The notes beneath the pieces were generated by a model. It had not been told where the DNA came from. It made no database searches and saw only the letters and a list, made by a program, of their open reading frames with translations. DNA of 64,000 nucleotides, from positions 8,021,001 through 8,085,000 of the forward strand of contig JAEOAD010000024.1 in the NCBI GenBank assembly GCA_036365145.1, read 5' to 3'. Positions 35,564 through 46,875 of the stretch are shown here, piece after piece (position 1 is the first letter of the stretch; every line of letters begins with the position of its first letter). Source of the stretch: Orientallactaga sibirica. Lineage: Eukaryota > Chordata > Mammalia > Rodentia > Dipodidae. The position numbers and the translations under genes are program-made.

Positions 35564-35924
35564 TGTGGTAGTTTGAATAGATGGCCCCCAATATATTCAG
35601 TGTTTTTTTTTTTTTTTTTTTTTTTTTACTTTGTAGTTTGTATCTGCATCCTCCTGGCTGGAGGCAGTGGCACTGGGCAGATCTTAAGGTGTGGTGGTGG
35701 TTTGAGATTTCAATCTAAAAATATGAAAAGTATACCTCGCTGGAGTTCCTGAGGGGTTCTGCGCTGTGTGGATTTTTGGTTTGTGGCTTTTGCTGTGTTT
35801 GGTCCTGTGAAGGCAGGCCAGCTTCTTAACTTCCCCTGGATCTACAAGCTTCAATAAATCCCTTCCTCCATAACAGTGCCTTGTCTGGAAGATCATCTCA
35901 GCGAACCTGAAGCTGTCTGCTACA
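35564..35924 (+). mobile_element. 5' LTR of MaLR element, with poly(T) expansion
   Basis: 'tgtggtagtttgaatagatgg' to 'ctgtctgctaca'. A T run at about 35602-35627 replaces the short 'tgttttactag' of sister LTRs. AATAAA at about 35853. Confidence 0.9.
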
Positions 35925-37155
35925 GAAGTTGGTACCGAGAGTGGGGTGAGATGAAACTGACCATGTGGATTTTGATCTTTTGGAACTTTTATTTTGGAGG
36001 AATGGGCATGGACATGGTGCTTGCAACTGAAGACACCTTCTTGAGTGGTAAGCCAAGTTTTATGGACTATTCTGATAAAAGTTTGAGAATGCTAAGTACA
36101 GACAGCATTGAACTTCGAGGCTTGGCTTATGAGCTTTCTAATGGGGAAGGGAAGACTGCAGAGGACTTTGTTGGAATTGGGCTACTGCCATAAGGGATGG
36201 CTGTGTTCCACCACCCAGCCCCAGAGAGTTTGATCAATGTTAAATTTGTAACAGACTGATGTGCTTGGCTAAAGATATTGGACTGAAATATTTAATATTT
36301 TAAGTTGGAAAACCTCAAGCAAGTTAAAATTAGGGACACTGAGACTGATATTAGGTCACTGAAGCTGCTATTGTGAAACACATTAGCAATCTTAAGGAAT
36401 ATGGCCCAACTGCTTTACATTAACACTATGGAGAAGATGCCTTAGGAAAGACTTTTAGAAACGGAAACTCTTTTGGAAACACATGACAGGAGAAGGAGCC
36501 AGCTTTTCAAGGTTAAGATTTATTTCATGCCTGAATTAAGAATATAGCTATGTCCTACAAACCTGGTTAGTTTTGGAAGCATAAAAAATGCATGGAGTTG
36601 TCATGAATTGCACTTGGTTCCAGGAGCCACTGCTGAGACGTGGCATAAGGCCTGGGCATGATACCCTGATAGTCTAGAAAAGCCTTTGAAAGATGGTCTG
36701 AGGTTTGCATGGAGACCTGAAGATGTTTTTGGATATACCAGGATTGTGCAAGGGCTGGCCTGGAATGGAAGTTTTCCCTGGCTACTCTGCCCAGCTGGAG
36801 TGGCAAAACTGGAAAACCTGAAGACTGCCAGTTTCTGAGATTTCTGGTTGTATTGAACTTAAACTGCAGAAGTTTGATGATTTCTTGATGGTGGTCTAGT
36901 TTGCATTGTTCTAGTCTCTCCTTGCTATGCCATATACCAGTTGAAAATGTTTACTCTATGCCTTTATATGTTGGAAGTATATAACTTGTTTGATTTTACA
37001 GGACTCACAGCTAAGAGACAATCTTAAATCTCAGATGGGACTTGGGACTTTGGAACTATCTTAAGTTGGTAAAGACTGTGAGGAACTTTGAAATTGGACT
37101 GAATACAAGTTGCCATGTGTGATAGTTATGAATCTATTGCGGGCCAGGGGTGGAA
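35925..37155 (+). mobile_element. MaLR internal region
   Basis: Begins 'gaagttggtaccgagagtgg', the usual MaLR internal start, and ends with 'gggccaggggtgg'. A leader frame opens at 35951 and closes at about 36193 in the same place as in the 16.9-kb copy; the two are out of frame with each other after a 1-bp indel around 36143. The frame looks non-functional. Confidence 0.85.
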
Positions 37156-37505
37156 TATGGTAGTTTGAATAGATATCCCACAATATATTAAGTGTTTTAT
37201 TAGTTTGTAGTTTTTATCTGCAGCCACCTGGCTGGCGTCAGTGGCACTGGATGGATCTGAAGGTGTGGGCGGATCTGAAGGTTTGAGATTTCAATCTAAA
37301 GATATGCAAAGTATGCCTAGCTGGAGTTCCTGAGGGGTTTTGTGCTGTGTGGTTTTTGGCTTATGGCTTTTGTTCTCTGTTTGGTCCTGTGAAGGTAGGC
37401 CAGCTCTTTAACTTCCCCTGGATCTGTAAGCTTCAATAAATCCATTCTTCAAGATAGTGCCTGGTCTGGAAGTTCATTTCAGGGAACCTGAAGCTGTCTA
37501 CTACA
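37156..37505 (+). mobile_element. 3' LTR of MaLR element
   Basis: 'tatggtagtttgaatagat' to 'ctgtctactaca'; contains a small 'ggatctgaaggtgtgggc' duplication near 37252-37280 and AATAAA near 37435. Confidence 0.9.
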
Positions 37506-37664
37506 GTAAGGTCTTACCTTCACTCTGCATTCCGTTCTCTGCCATGTATCATTCTACTCATCCTTCATTGCTTAGACAATTTCTATCTAAACTAACTCTT
37601 TGATATTGTCAATCAGTGGCCTTGCAATCCCACTAGTGCATTGTTTTTATTTTTCTCTGTTTCT

Positions 37665-37737
37665 ATTGTTGGGGTTGCAATTTAGGGCCTAGAACATGCT
37701 AGCACAGCTCTGTACTACTAAACTATACTTCCAGATC
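37665..37737 (-). mobile_element. ID-like tRNA-derived SINE fragment, antisense
   Basis: 'gttggggttgcaatttaggg', 'gaacatgctagcacagctct', 'tactaaactatacttccag' is the inverted head of an ID element, as in composite B4 copies elsewhere in the window. Confidence 0.6.
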
Positions 37738-39238
37738 AATACACATTCTTTATGTTTGTTCTTCCCTAATGAGATTGAAAGTAGTCATTTTGGATGCTAT
37801 CTTTTCATACTATATACCTACCAAAGAATTAATTGATATTATGGAAATGTGAACATCAAGTTATTCAGGTGAATTAACCTAACCATAATAATATAGCATT
37901 CAATAGCTACTGAAGATTCACTAGCTGGTAGACCCTGTACTATGACTTTGTACATAATATCACACTACAACCTCACTTTTCCCTATTATTTTTATGATGT
38001 CTATTGTTTTAAGATAAAACTGAAGCCTATAAAGGTTAAAAATTCCTCAAAGTCCCCTAGCTACTAACAGAAAATACAGACTCAAACCACAACTGCAAGA
38101 TTCCAAAGCCTTTATTTTTACCTAGCTCAATTAGACACTGTAACTTATTAAGTGTAAGTACAGTGGGTGTAGGGAATTTTATGGATCCTTCAACCATTTT
38201 TTTTTTCTCTGTTGCTCACAGAAACCTTAGAAGCAGGAATTTAACTACTGTTAGTTGCAACATGGGCCCAGGGTAACAACATAACACACCAGCTTCAAAC
38301 AGAACGGATACCATCAGGACTCAGGAGAATTAAATGAAGATCAAAAGTGTATTTTTTCAATGCATACAGATTGATATACTATTAGTTAACAGATTATGAT
38401 GAAAGCTATTACTTTGATAAGTGTCCTATTAGTCTCAGAGTCCCTTAATAATAGATTATTCTTGTCAACTTGCAGTGTTCTGTTCCTGAGCTGGGTATTC
38501 ATTGTCCAATTGGTCTCAAGTAGTGGAGATATTTCTTGTCCCCAGTGACAGGGACACACCTCACCTCAGGGCATATTAACATTTCTACTTGACTTCTCCA
38601 ATTTAAAGGAAAGTAATTCAAGTTCAGGTCAATTACTGTTGGCAAGCAGCAGAAAGTAGCATATAAAGTCAAATATAGGATTATTTTACTTTGGTTTCTG
38701 AACCAGAAATATTAGATATTTATTTCTTACTCACTCTCAGTTACTCTTAGATGGAATCAAAAGAATGTCACAGACATTGTGATATTTATTATAATAGTCA
38801 TATGTCTTAGAGGGGAATGATACAATTACCTATGAAAATATATATCTGAAGGGGGAAGATTAAGGATGTCCTTAGGATGTATGCATTCAAGCAAAAACTT
38901 TTAACTTCTGAGTTTATGTAATAAAACACCATCCTTTTCTCCATATGTCATCTTTACTTCACCTTTCAATCATGCAAACATTTGCCTTAACTAATAAAAT
39001 AATATTAAATGCTACTGATGGGAGGATCTTCAAAATATTCATTAAGTACTCTATTCAATGAATGCACGATATTCAATGGACTCATCAGGGATCAAAATAT
39101 TTTGCATTGGTAACCCATTCTTAATTGCTAATTTAATTCTAATATCTAATAAAATATGTAAGAACTTTAAAAATACATGATCAAAAATATATCGTTTATC
39201 GAATGCCTTTTACTGACTTCATATATTAGGGATGGACT
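37738..39238. other. Unique, repeat-free interval
   Basis: About 1.5 kb with no gene or recognised repeat. Confidence 0.5.
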
Positions 39239-39435
39239 AAAAAATGTAATGGTCAAGCCGGGCGTGGTGGCGCACACCTTTAATCCCAGCACTCAGGAGG
39301 CAGAGGTAGGAGGATCACAGTGATTTCAAGGCCATCCTGAGACTACATAGTGAATTCCAGGTCAGCCTGGGCCAGAGTGAGACCCTACCTCGAAAAAAAC
39401 AAAACAAAACAAAAACAACAAAAAAGTAATTGTCA
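39239..39435 (+). mobile_element. B1 SINE, near consensus
   Basis: Body from 39257 'gccgggcgtggtggcgcac' to 'gagaccctacctcg', then an A-rich tail with C interruptions. Flanks 'aaaaaatgtaatggtca' and 'aaaaagtaattgtca' form an imperfect target duplication. Confidence 0.95.
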
Positions 39436-40658
39436 TCTACTACTATCATTTCCTTTTATCTTGGGGGATTGGAGGTTTCTCCTAATGGTTTTCCTTAGAT
39501 ACATGCTATATTAATACCTAAGAGGGGACTCAACTATGATAAAATGCCTGTGTAAATTGTTGACCCATCAGTCATGTAAGAGAGGTTTTCTCATAAAAAC
39601 ATCACTTAAACATGGTAATAAGTCCTGAGGTATTTAAATTTTAATTAGAGAAGCCTCTAAAAGACCAATCAAATAAAATATAATCCTGTGAGCACATGAA
39701 ATGACTTATTTAGATTTACATGTAATGGGGAGAGAGCTAATAATCATTGCCTGCTTTTTATTAAATAGTCCTGGAAAGATGTTTTGATTTTGACACAAGT
39801 GTTAATATTTAGATTTCCTGTTACTTGGGAGCTTAGCTGTGACTCCTAATGTCATCAATTCTATTATGAACTGAAGCTCCCAGATAAGCTTTACCTGTGT
39901 TAAAACAAATCTTCCAGGCTGATTCATTAACTAAAACATATGTGACTATAGAGTGTTGGAATGCTGTAGGTCTACAGCCAAATTGTCTTCAGTTGTCTTT
40001 GTCCCCTAATAGCCAATCACTTCTGTGTATGACCTTACACCCTTTTGAATATTAAGTAATTCTTTTTTGCATGCCCAAATAGACTCAGCTTTCACAAAGA
40101 CAAAGGCTAAGAATGTCATCAGAGGATTGCATCAGGACTTTAACAGAGATGTGATGCCCATGATTTGCTCTAACAGGATTACCTAGTTTCCACCAATATA
40201 TTAGAAAAGTGGTTTGATTTGTGATTTTATTGTTATTATAAAATTTTATGAAATGGCTTTCTAATCAGAACATAGAATTGGAATCTGTGTTCCTGGGTCA
40301 TTAACACTCATATTTGGCTGCAGAATAAACTACCTCTTATTCCTTTTGAGGCGTGTATGTTATACTTACTGAGGTGGCACTATACTTCAAATCATCCAAA
40401 TCCATCTCACCTCCACTCAGCAAAAGCAGAATGAAAATGTCTAAAAATAGTTTTATGAAGAGATGTTTTAGTTCAATTAAGAATAAACGTAGGAGATTGC
40501 TTTTAGGAGAATAAAGTAATAGATACGAATAATAACACTGACAAAAGGATACAGAACTCCAGCTGCAAAGGCTAATTCACACATATCATATCGATATCAC
40601 ATGGCCCATATGTTGGCCTCAATGCTTTGTATCTATTGTGGTAGTATTTTTAGTAATA
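39436..40658. other. Unique, repeat-free interval
   Basis: About 1.2 kb. The segment 39740-40200 has balanced composition, no repeats, and may be conserved non-coding DNA. No gene seen. Confidence 0.5.
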
Positions 40659-40663
40659 GCTAT

Positions 40664-41009
40664 TGTTGCAATCAGGTTCACATTATTGGCAGAAATCACC
40701 AGACCAAGAACAGCCTGTGGGAATACATTTATTTTGGCTTATAGACTCAAGGGAAAGCTCCATGATGTCAGCAGACAAGGATGGCATGAGCAGAGGGTGG
40801 ACATCTACCTTTTCACCAACATCAGATGGTCAACAGTGACAAGAGAGTGTGCCAAACTCTGGCAAGGGGAGACTAGTTATAATAGCCATCACCCTGCTCC
40901 CAATAAATACTCTGCCTCCAGGAGGTGTAATTGCCAAATCTTCACCAGCTGGGAACCTAGCATTGAGAATACCTATGTTTATGGGGGACACCTGCATCAA
41001 ACAACCCCA
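40664..41009 (-). mobile_element. 3' LTR of minus-strand MaLR
   Basis: Plus strand 'tgttgcaatcaggttcac' to 'catcaaacaacccca'. It keeps about 35 bp ('gggaatacatttattttggc' region) that the partner LTR lacks. Confidence 0.88.
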
Positions 41010-42215
41010 TTCAACCCCTGACCCACATAAATTGATAGCCATCCATGATGTAAAATGCAATGCATTCAGTCCAACTTTAAAAGTCCACATATTTTTATCA
41101 ATCCTAATGATCTTCAAGCAGCCCCGTAATCTAAGGTCTTTTAACGGAGCCATAATAACCAAACAAATCGCCACCAACAACAAGGAAAATACATAATGCC
41201 ACAGAATAAACATTGACACTGAAAAAGAAAGCATGGGGCAGAGCAAAGAAATATTCAATAAAAGATTTAAAGCAACCAAGGCAAACATCAAACTCTGTAG
41301 CTTTTAGTCCAACAACTCTAACCAGTGACAAATCTTCAAGTCTGATAATTCTAACCAGCTACAAGTCTCAGGAGTTGCAATTCTCCCCCCCACCCCCCGG
41401 GAGCTAGGCTACTCACAGTCCTGAAAAATTCATCTGGGGCCGGTAGCTCTTTTCACCAGCTCTCTCATGGTCCTGGCATTTCTACTGGGTATCCACTGCA
41501 ACCCAAGGTCCATCCTCATGGCTCCATCAGGTCTCCATGGAGGCATTCCAGCAAAGTGCTTCACACTGTCCATGGCTATTTCCAAAACGCAAGACTGTGT
41601 TGCAAATTTAATGACCCTCTCTTTCGTGTATTATTTCTTATACTCCATAATACCATGTAGGGTGACAATTTGTTAATACAGGTGGTGGGGGTGGATGAAT
41701 CAGACTTTGAAGAAAAGGACACTCCTTCACCATTCAAGTCCCTTCAAAAGACAACATTCTTTCTATTGTCCCAATGAAGATCAGCAGGCCCAATCTCAGT
41801 TGTTGTAATCTTTCATACAATTGCAGCTGAATGGGCATCAGTTTCAGCCCAAAGATTTCTTTCTGTGCAATATCCCTCTGCTCACATCAGTGTGTTTCTA
41901 AGGAAAGCAACCCTGCACAAGTTCTCAGAACATGGACATAACAGCAAGCCTCTCACACAAACTGCTTCTAGCCCAGTCCAGGCAATGCTTTTTCTCACCC
42001 TCACAAACCAAATATCACAACCCATAGTTCTCACTGCATTCATGTCTTTCAACTCTGATCAGAGTAGTCCATCAAGCTGTGCTTACAGCACTGCAAGGTG
42101 TCTCTTAAGCCAAGATTTCAAATTCATCCACATTCCTCTTGAAAATCAGCTCCAAAAAGTCAAAGCCACATAGTGTTTAGTAGCAAATGACACCACTCCT
42201 CAGTAGCAATTATAC
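41010..42215 (-). mobile_element. Internal region of minus-strand MaLR
   Basis: Next to the 3' LTR the minus strand has a polypurine tract like 'gggtcaggggttgaa'. At the 5' side it reads 'gctactgaggagtgg', the degraded MaLR internal start. A C-run 'cccccccaccccccggg' at about 41384-41400 is a slippage-prone site. No recognisable retroviral domain. Confidence 0.8.
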
Positions 42216-42527
42216 TGTTGCAGTCAGGTTCACAATGCTGGCATAAATCACATGATCAACAGCAGCTTTTGAGGAAGCTCCATGATGGCAGGAGAAAATG
42301 ATGGCATGAGCAGAGGGTGGACATCACCGTCTCACCAACATCAGATGCACAACAGTGACAGGAGAATGTGCCAAAAACTGGCAAGGGGAAACTGTCTATG
42401 ATAACTATAAGCCTGTCCCTAACAATACACTGCCTCTAGGAGGAGTTAATTCCCAAATCTCCATCAGTTGGGAACCTAGCCTTGAGAACAGCTAAGTTTA
42501 TGGGGGCACATGAATCAAACCACCACA
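42216..42527 (-). mobile_element. 5' LTR of minus-strand MaLR
   Basis: Plus strand 'tgttgcagtcaggttcac' to 'aatcaaaccaccaca'; shorter than its partner by an internal deletion near 42265. Confidence 0.88.
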
Positions 42528-42620
42528 GCTATATTAATGATGATTATGAAATTTAGAGAGTTAGACTATAATCTTATTGCCAGAACAATATTTCTATGCA
42601 TGGAGGCATGTCAGCTTGCC

Positions 42621-42639
42621 AAAGAAAGAAAGGAAAGAG

Positions 42640-42690
<51 letters not shown>

Positions 42691-42691
42691 A
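42621..42691. repeat. (GAAA)n microsatellite
   Basis: About fifteen GAAA units with early interruptions; the two open frames that cross it are artefacts of the repeat. Confidence 0.95.
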
Positions 42692-42770
42692 ACCTGTTCA
42701 TCATTTTTTCTTTAATATGTTACATTTATTTTCAAGGTACAAGTAAGTTTTTACCAACCGTATTTAATTA

Positions 42771-42789
42771 CTTTTTTTTTTTTTTTTTC
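42771..42789. repeat. Poly(T) tract
   Basis: T run without an adjoining SINE. Confidence 0.85.
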
Positions 42790-44109
42790 TAAGTTATCAT
42801 TGACACAGGAAGGAAAGAAATAAAAAAGCAAAACAAGCTATGGGACCTCAAGTTTTCTCCTGCTGAATGAACACTGATAAGAAAATTCTGAATCATTGTT
42901 TCCCTCAGTTAATATTATTCATGGACTAATGAACAGGAAAACTACAAATAAATTGAATGGTTTGTGAATCACATTGTTTCCATCTCATGCCCAACAGAGA
43001 CAGCCTCTGATTCATCCAACTCCAGCCACCACACTGGTGATGTTCCTACACATCCCTCCACTTCCCTCCACTAACAAATCAAATGATTAACACTAAAACA
43101 CTCAAGATTGAAAAAGAAATTGTCCCCTTTAAAATAAAAGATTAAAATATCTCCCTGCAGAAAATATTCTCAAATGTTATTTGATAATAAAATTGCCAGA
43201 AGATCAATTGTAGATCTAGGTGAAACTGACTAACATTAAATGTTATAGCAAAAAGAACACACTTCTCAGACCCAAAGGAAATAATTAAGCACAATTACTA
43301 GATGAAATTACTATATTCAGTTACCATAGACATTTGCCAAAACTGTGTATTTTGAATGTGGATGCCACCTAAAACTGGCATAACAAAATTATTGTTATAA
43401 TACATAAATATTTTATTAACATTTCTGTAATTAGAAAAATGTAGGGTATCAAAGTGAATATATTGAAAAAGCAGAACTCATCAGCACAATTACTGTTCAG
43501 TAATTACCAGTGCCAGAAATGCATTGTGCTTTATCCATAACTATCTAAAAATATATTTTGGGTTTTATTTGGATTTGATTTTTGCTTTAACACATGCATG
43601 TGTATGCATTTAGATATACTTACACACTCTTAAATACAATAAACATAGATTTATTTTTCCCTCTGAAGTCTGGGTCACACTCTTTTATCTGATTTTGTGT
43701 TACATTTATGATATAAGCATTTTGTGTTACATAATTATTATTAAAATTGATAGTTTTATCTTATGAATACATCACCACATAAGCTATACATAACATCTAT
43801 ACATAACATTGTTTCTTCACATCTCTGGATGTTTTCATTGACATAAAATGAACATGCATCAAAGTTTTTATTTTCATGTACTGCTTTTCTAATGAAATAC
43901 TTTGTCTAACTATGTCATGGAAACCCATGTGTTGACAACATAACCTCTGAGTTACATGTAAACATGCTTAGCCTACTCAATAATCATCCTGAGATATCAG
44001 ATACACTCATCTTCAATTGCCCTTGGATATTGTTGATTGATTGAAAAATATATCATAGGCTAAATAACAGATAGAATTTGTTTATCCTTAATTTTGGTTT
44101 GAACAAAAC
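42790..44109. other. Unique AT-rich interval
   Basis: About 1.3 kb with no recognised gene or transposon. Confidence 0.5.
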
Positions 44110-44284
44110 AGGCCTAAGCCGGGCGTGGTGGTGCACGCCTTTAATCCCAGCACTCGGGAGGCAGAGGTAGGAGGATCGCCCTGAGTTCAAGGCCACTCTG
44201 AGACTAATTCCAGGTCAGCCTGGGCCAGAGTGAGACCCTACCTCGAAAAACCAAAAAATAAAAAAATAAAAAAATAAGGCCTAA
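44110..44284 (+). mobile_element. B1 SINE with 8-bp target duplication and 10-bp deletion
   Basis: 'gccgggcgtggtggtgcacg' from 44118; 'gagactaattccaggtcag' shows loss of the usual 'acatagtga'. Tail (AAAAAAT)n. Direct repeat AGGCCTAA at 44110-44117 and 44277-44284. Confidence 0.93.
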
Positions 44285-45244
44285 AATATAAGACTGTCAA
44301 ACTTACCTAGGGACAAAGTTAAGGATTCCAAGAGAAGGAAAGCAGTTAAAGTGGTCCACAGATGTTACAAGCAAAGCTGCTGGCATCACAGGTCAAGCAT
44401 GTACGCTCCTTCCTGGTCTGCACTCAATGCTCTACCCACCATGCCAGTGAAACTCAATTTACTTCCCCTCTGAAGCATTGTTTCCTTTAGACTTGAAATC
44501 TAAAACCTGTACTAAAATATCTGAAACAACTCAGTATTAAACCACCCTTTTTCTTTCACCTATTAATTCTCATTAAAAGAACTCATTCTCTACAGTGACA
44601 CTAATGCTAACTTCCAACATACACCACTGAATTTCCTCTGTTAATAGCATTTTAGTCATATTGGTGTTAACAGTCTTAATGCTATCTATTTGCCGACCTT
44701 TTCCATTTCTTTTACAAGTTTTTGGATCTCACCACTACACTTAAATTCCTATTTCTCCCATAGGAATATAACCAGCCCTGTAGTAGTGACTTATTTCTGA
44801 ATCAATATTGGCCAACTTCATTTCAGTCTCCAGGGGAGAACTGTCTTGATTAATTTTGAACTGTGTTTTCGATCTCATACTTCTCTCACTTACAGCTTTA
44901 CATTACATTACAATATTCTCTCTTTTCAATTTTCATTGCTGCCATCCACCATTCTGTGATAAATGAAATGTCCAAATACTGTCCACAGTGAAAGGTCTGT
45001 TTTGAACCCCATTCACTTTTTAGCAGTTGCCCCATCTTTTCTATTGCTGCTCATTAAACTTTTGCATTAATTGCCTGCACTTAATTTCTTTTAGTGTGTG
45101 CTTTAACCAGAACATTGACCTCTGACTCAGTACATTTGTGATTATCCTTTCCAATGATCAATTCCTGGTCTTCCAAAATGAATTATGGCCCTTTGACTTC
45201 ACAAATGAATTTAACATTACTATACCTTTGTTTCTTAGATGTTC
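44285..45244. other. Unique sequence
   Basis: Nothing recognised. Confidence 0.5.
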
Positions 45245-45252
45245 TGCTAAGA

Positions 45253-45384
45253 TATGCACATCTTTCTTCATCCCTAGCTCTTCATTTATTTATTTACCTG
45301 CTATCTAAGTGAGCAGTGTGTTTTCATTCCCAGGAAAAGACACATTGTCTCCCTGGAAACTAGTCTTATCTAAAAGAATGTCAC
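45253..45384. repeat. Left copy of a local duplication flanking an LTR
   Basis: From 'tatgcacatctttcttcatc' to 'tctaaaagaatgtcac'. A second copy lies at 45752-45925. The two differ by roughly half a dozen substitutions by eye, plus a T-run insertion in the right copy. Confidence 0.9.
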
Positions 45385-45751
45385 TGTGGTAGTTTGAATG
45401 GATGGCCCCCAATATATTCAGTGTTTTATTAGTTTCTTGTTTGCATCTGTAGCCATCTGGCTGGAGGCAATGTCAATGGGTGGATCTTAGGGGCCAGCCC
45501 TAAGGTGTGGTGGTGGGTTTGAGATTTCAATCTAAAGATATGCAAAGTGTGCCTAGCTGGAGTTCCTGAGGTGTGCTGTGCTGTGTGGCTTTTGGCTTGT
45601 GGCTTTTCTCTCTGTGTTTGGTCCTGTGAAAGCAGGCCAGCTTCTTCTGCCATTATGGAACTTCCCCTGGATTTGTAAGCTTTAATAAATCCCTTCCTCC
45701 ATAATTGTGCCTGGTCTGGAAGTTCATCTCAGCGAACCTGAAGCTTTTTGC
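45385..45751 (+). mobile_element. Solo MaLR LTR between two copies of a local duplication
   Basis: 'tgtggtagtttgaatggatgg' to 'gaagctttttgcta'; AATAAA near 45685. Same family as the 16.5- and 35.6-kb LTRs. The right end stops a few bases short of the usual 'ctgtctgctaca' and runs straight into the duplicated flank. Confidence 0.9.
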
Positions 45752-45804
45752 TATGTGCACACCTTTCTTCATCCCTAGCTCTTCATTGGAAACTTTTCTT
45801 TTTT

Positions 45805-45838
<34 letters not shown>

Positions 45839-45925
45839 CTGCTATCTAAGTGAACAGTGTGTTTTCATTCCCAGAAACAGACACATTGTCTCCCTGGAAA
45901 CTACTCTTATCTAAAAGAATGTCAC
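45752..45925. repeat. Right copy of the local duplication, with T-run
   Basis: 'tatgtgcacacctttcttcatc' to 'tctaaaagaatgtcac'. A T-rich run at about 45794-45836 replaces the '(tatt)tatttac' of the left copy. Confidence 0.9.
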
Positions 45926-46075
45926 CAAACCTGGAGTGGTGGCTCATGCCTTTAATCTTTAATCCCAGGCTGAGATAGGAGGATTGTAGTGAGTTCAAAG
46001 GCAGCTGGAGTGAGTTAGTTCCAGGGCAGCCTGGGTGAGAGTGAAAGCCTGCTCCCTCTTACCAGGCCAAAAATG
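45926..46075 (+). mobile_element. B1 SINE, diverged
   Basis: 'aaacctggagtggtggctcatgcc', a doubled 'tttaatctttaatccc', 'cagcctgggtgagagtgaaagc'. Old. Confidence 0.8.
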
Positions 46076-46841
46076 TAACTATCAAATCATGGTGGCTGTT
46101 AAAAATATAGCCTGGCCTTCAAATCAGCACTAGAATGTGCAATGCAGGGAAATTCGCAGCAATCCACAAAATTTACTTTCTTAGATTTAACCTTCTCTGT
46201 ATAGCCTTGCTTGTCTTCCATGTAAAATTGTATGTGCTCAATGATTTTAACCTCTACCCTGTTACTCACTTAGATATCACTATTTCATACTTGGTTCATA
46301 CTGCTCTGAAGCTGTTTCTCTGCTCTTATCTATTGTAATTTTCTTTACTCCATCACAATTATCTTTCAAGTTCATAAACTAAGTTACACATGTCAACCTG
46401 GTTCAAGAGTTGTGATAACGCTGAAATTTATGTTAATAAAGCTCAATGTAAACCTACTATTTAAGTCCTTTACAGTTTTGCCCCAAACACCTCTTCTTGC
46501 TTCTGTTCCAACATTACTGTTCTCATCATTTCACCCAGTCAGAATTAATCACTCCTTCAGCTATAACCTAAGGCGCATTCTTCATATGGTGATGTCGGAA
46601 AACTTGGTTTCCCATTTTCCTCAGTTCTTTGCATGTCCTTTCATGTAGCTGGATTAGTAATTTGTCAAATGTGATACCCGTGTTACTCATTTCAAGAGCT
46701 CCACACCAGCAAAATCCTTGACAAGTATTCAGAGTCCAACAAATATTTTAACAATTAATTTTAGTAATTAAAGTCATTGTGATAAAATAAACTTGCCTTG
46801 TAATGAGATTACCTCAAAGAAAAACATCTGTAGGCTTTAAG
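46076..46841. other. Unique sequence
   Basis: Short frames at 46135-46648 have no domain-like features. No gene called. Confidence 0.5.

Positions 46842-46868
<27 letters not shown>
46842..46868. repeat. Poly(T) tract, 27 bp
   Basis: Uninterrupted T run, no SINE body beside it. Confidence 0.9.

Positions 46869-46875
<7 letters not shown>

Larger units (their letters stand above)
35559..37510 (+). mobile_element. Complete ERVL-MaLR element with GTAAG target duplications
   Basis: LTRs at 35564-35924 and 37156-37505 flank an internal region of about 1.2 kb. Direct repeats GTAAG at 35559-35563 and 37506-37510. Same family as the 16.5-kb element; the internal regions align over most of their length. 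It has more LTR-to-LTR differences, so it is older. No pol or env coding. Confidence 0.93.
40659..42532 (-). mobile_element. Complete ERVL-MaLR element, minus strand, GCTAT target duplications
   Basis: Two LTRs in inverted orientation (40664-41009 and 42216-42527) flank an internal region of about 1.2 kb. Direct repeats GCTAT at 40659-40663 and 42528-42532. Reading minus, the right LTR begins 'tgtggtggtttgattcatgt', as ORR1/MT-type MaLR LTRs do. The LTRs differ from each other far more than in the 16.5-kb element, so this copy is the oldest of the three. Open frames on either strand here (up to 153 codons) are interrupted and unsupported. Confidence 0.93.

Noticed and set aside
40638..41331. 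Overlapping open frames of 127, 153 and 115 codons on both strands
   Set aside because: They lie across the LTR and internal sequence of the minus-strand MaLR, overlap one another in several frames and show no recognisable domain.
42510..42792. Lysine-rich frames
   Set aside because: Produced by the (GAAA)n repeat.
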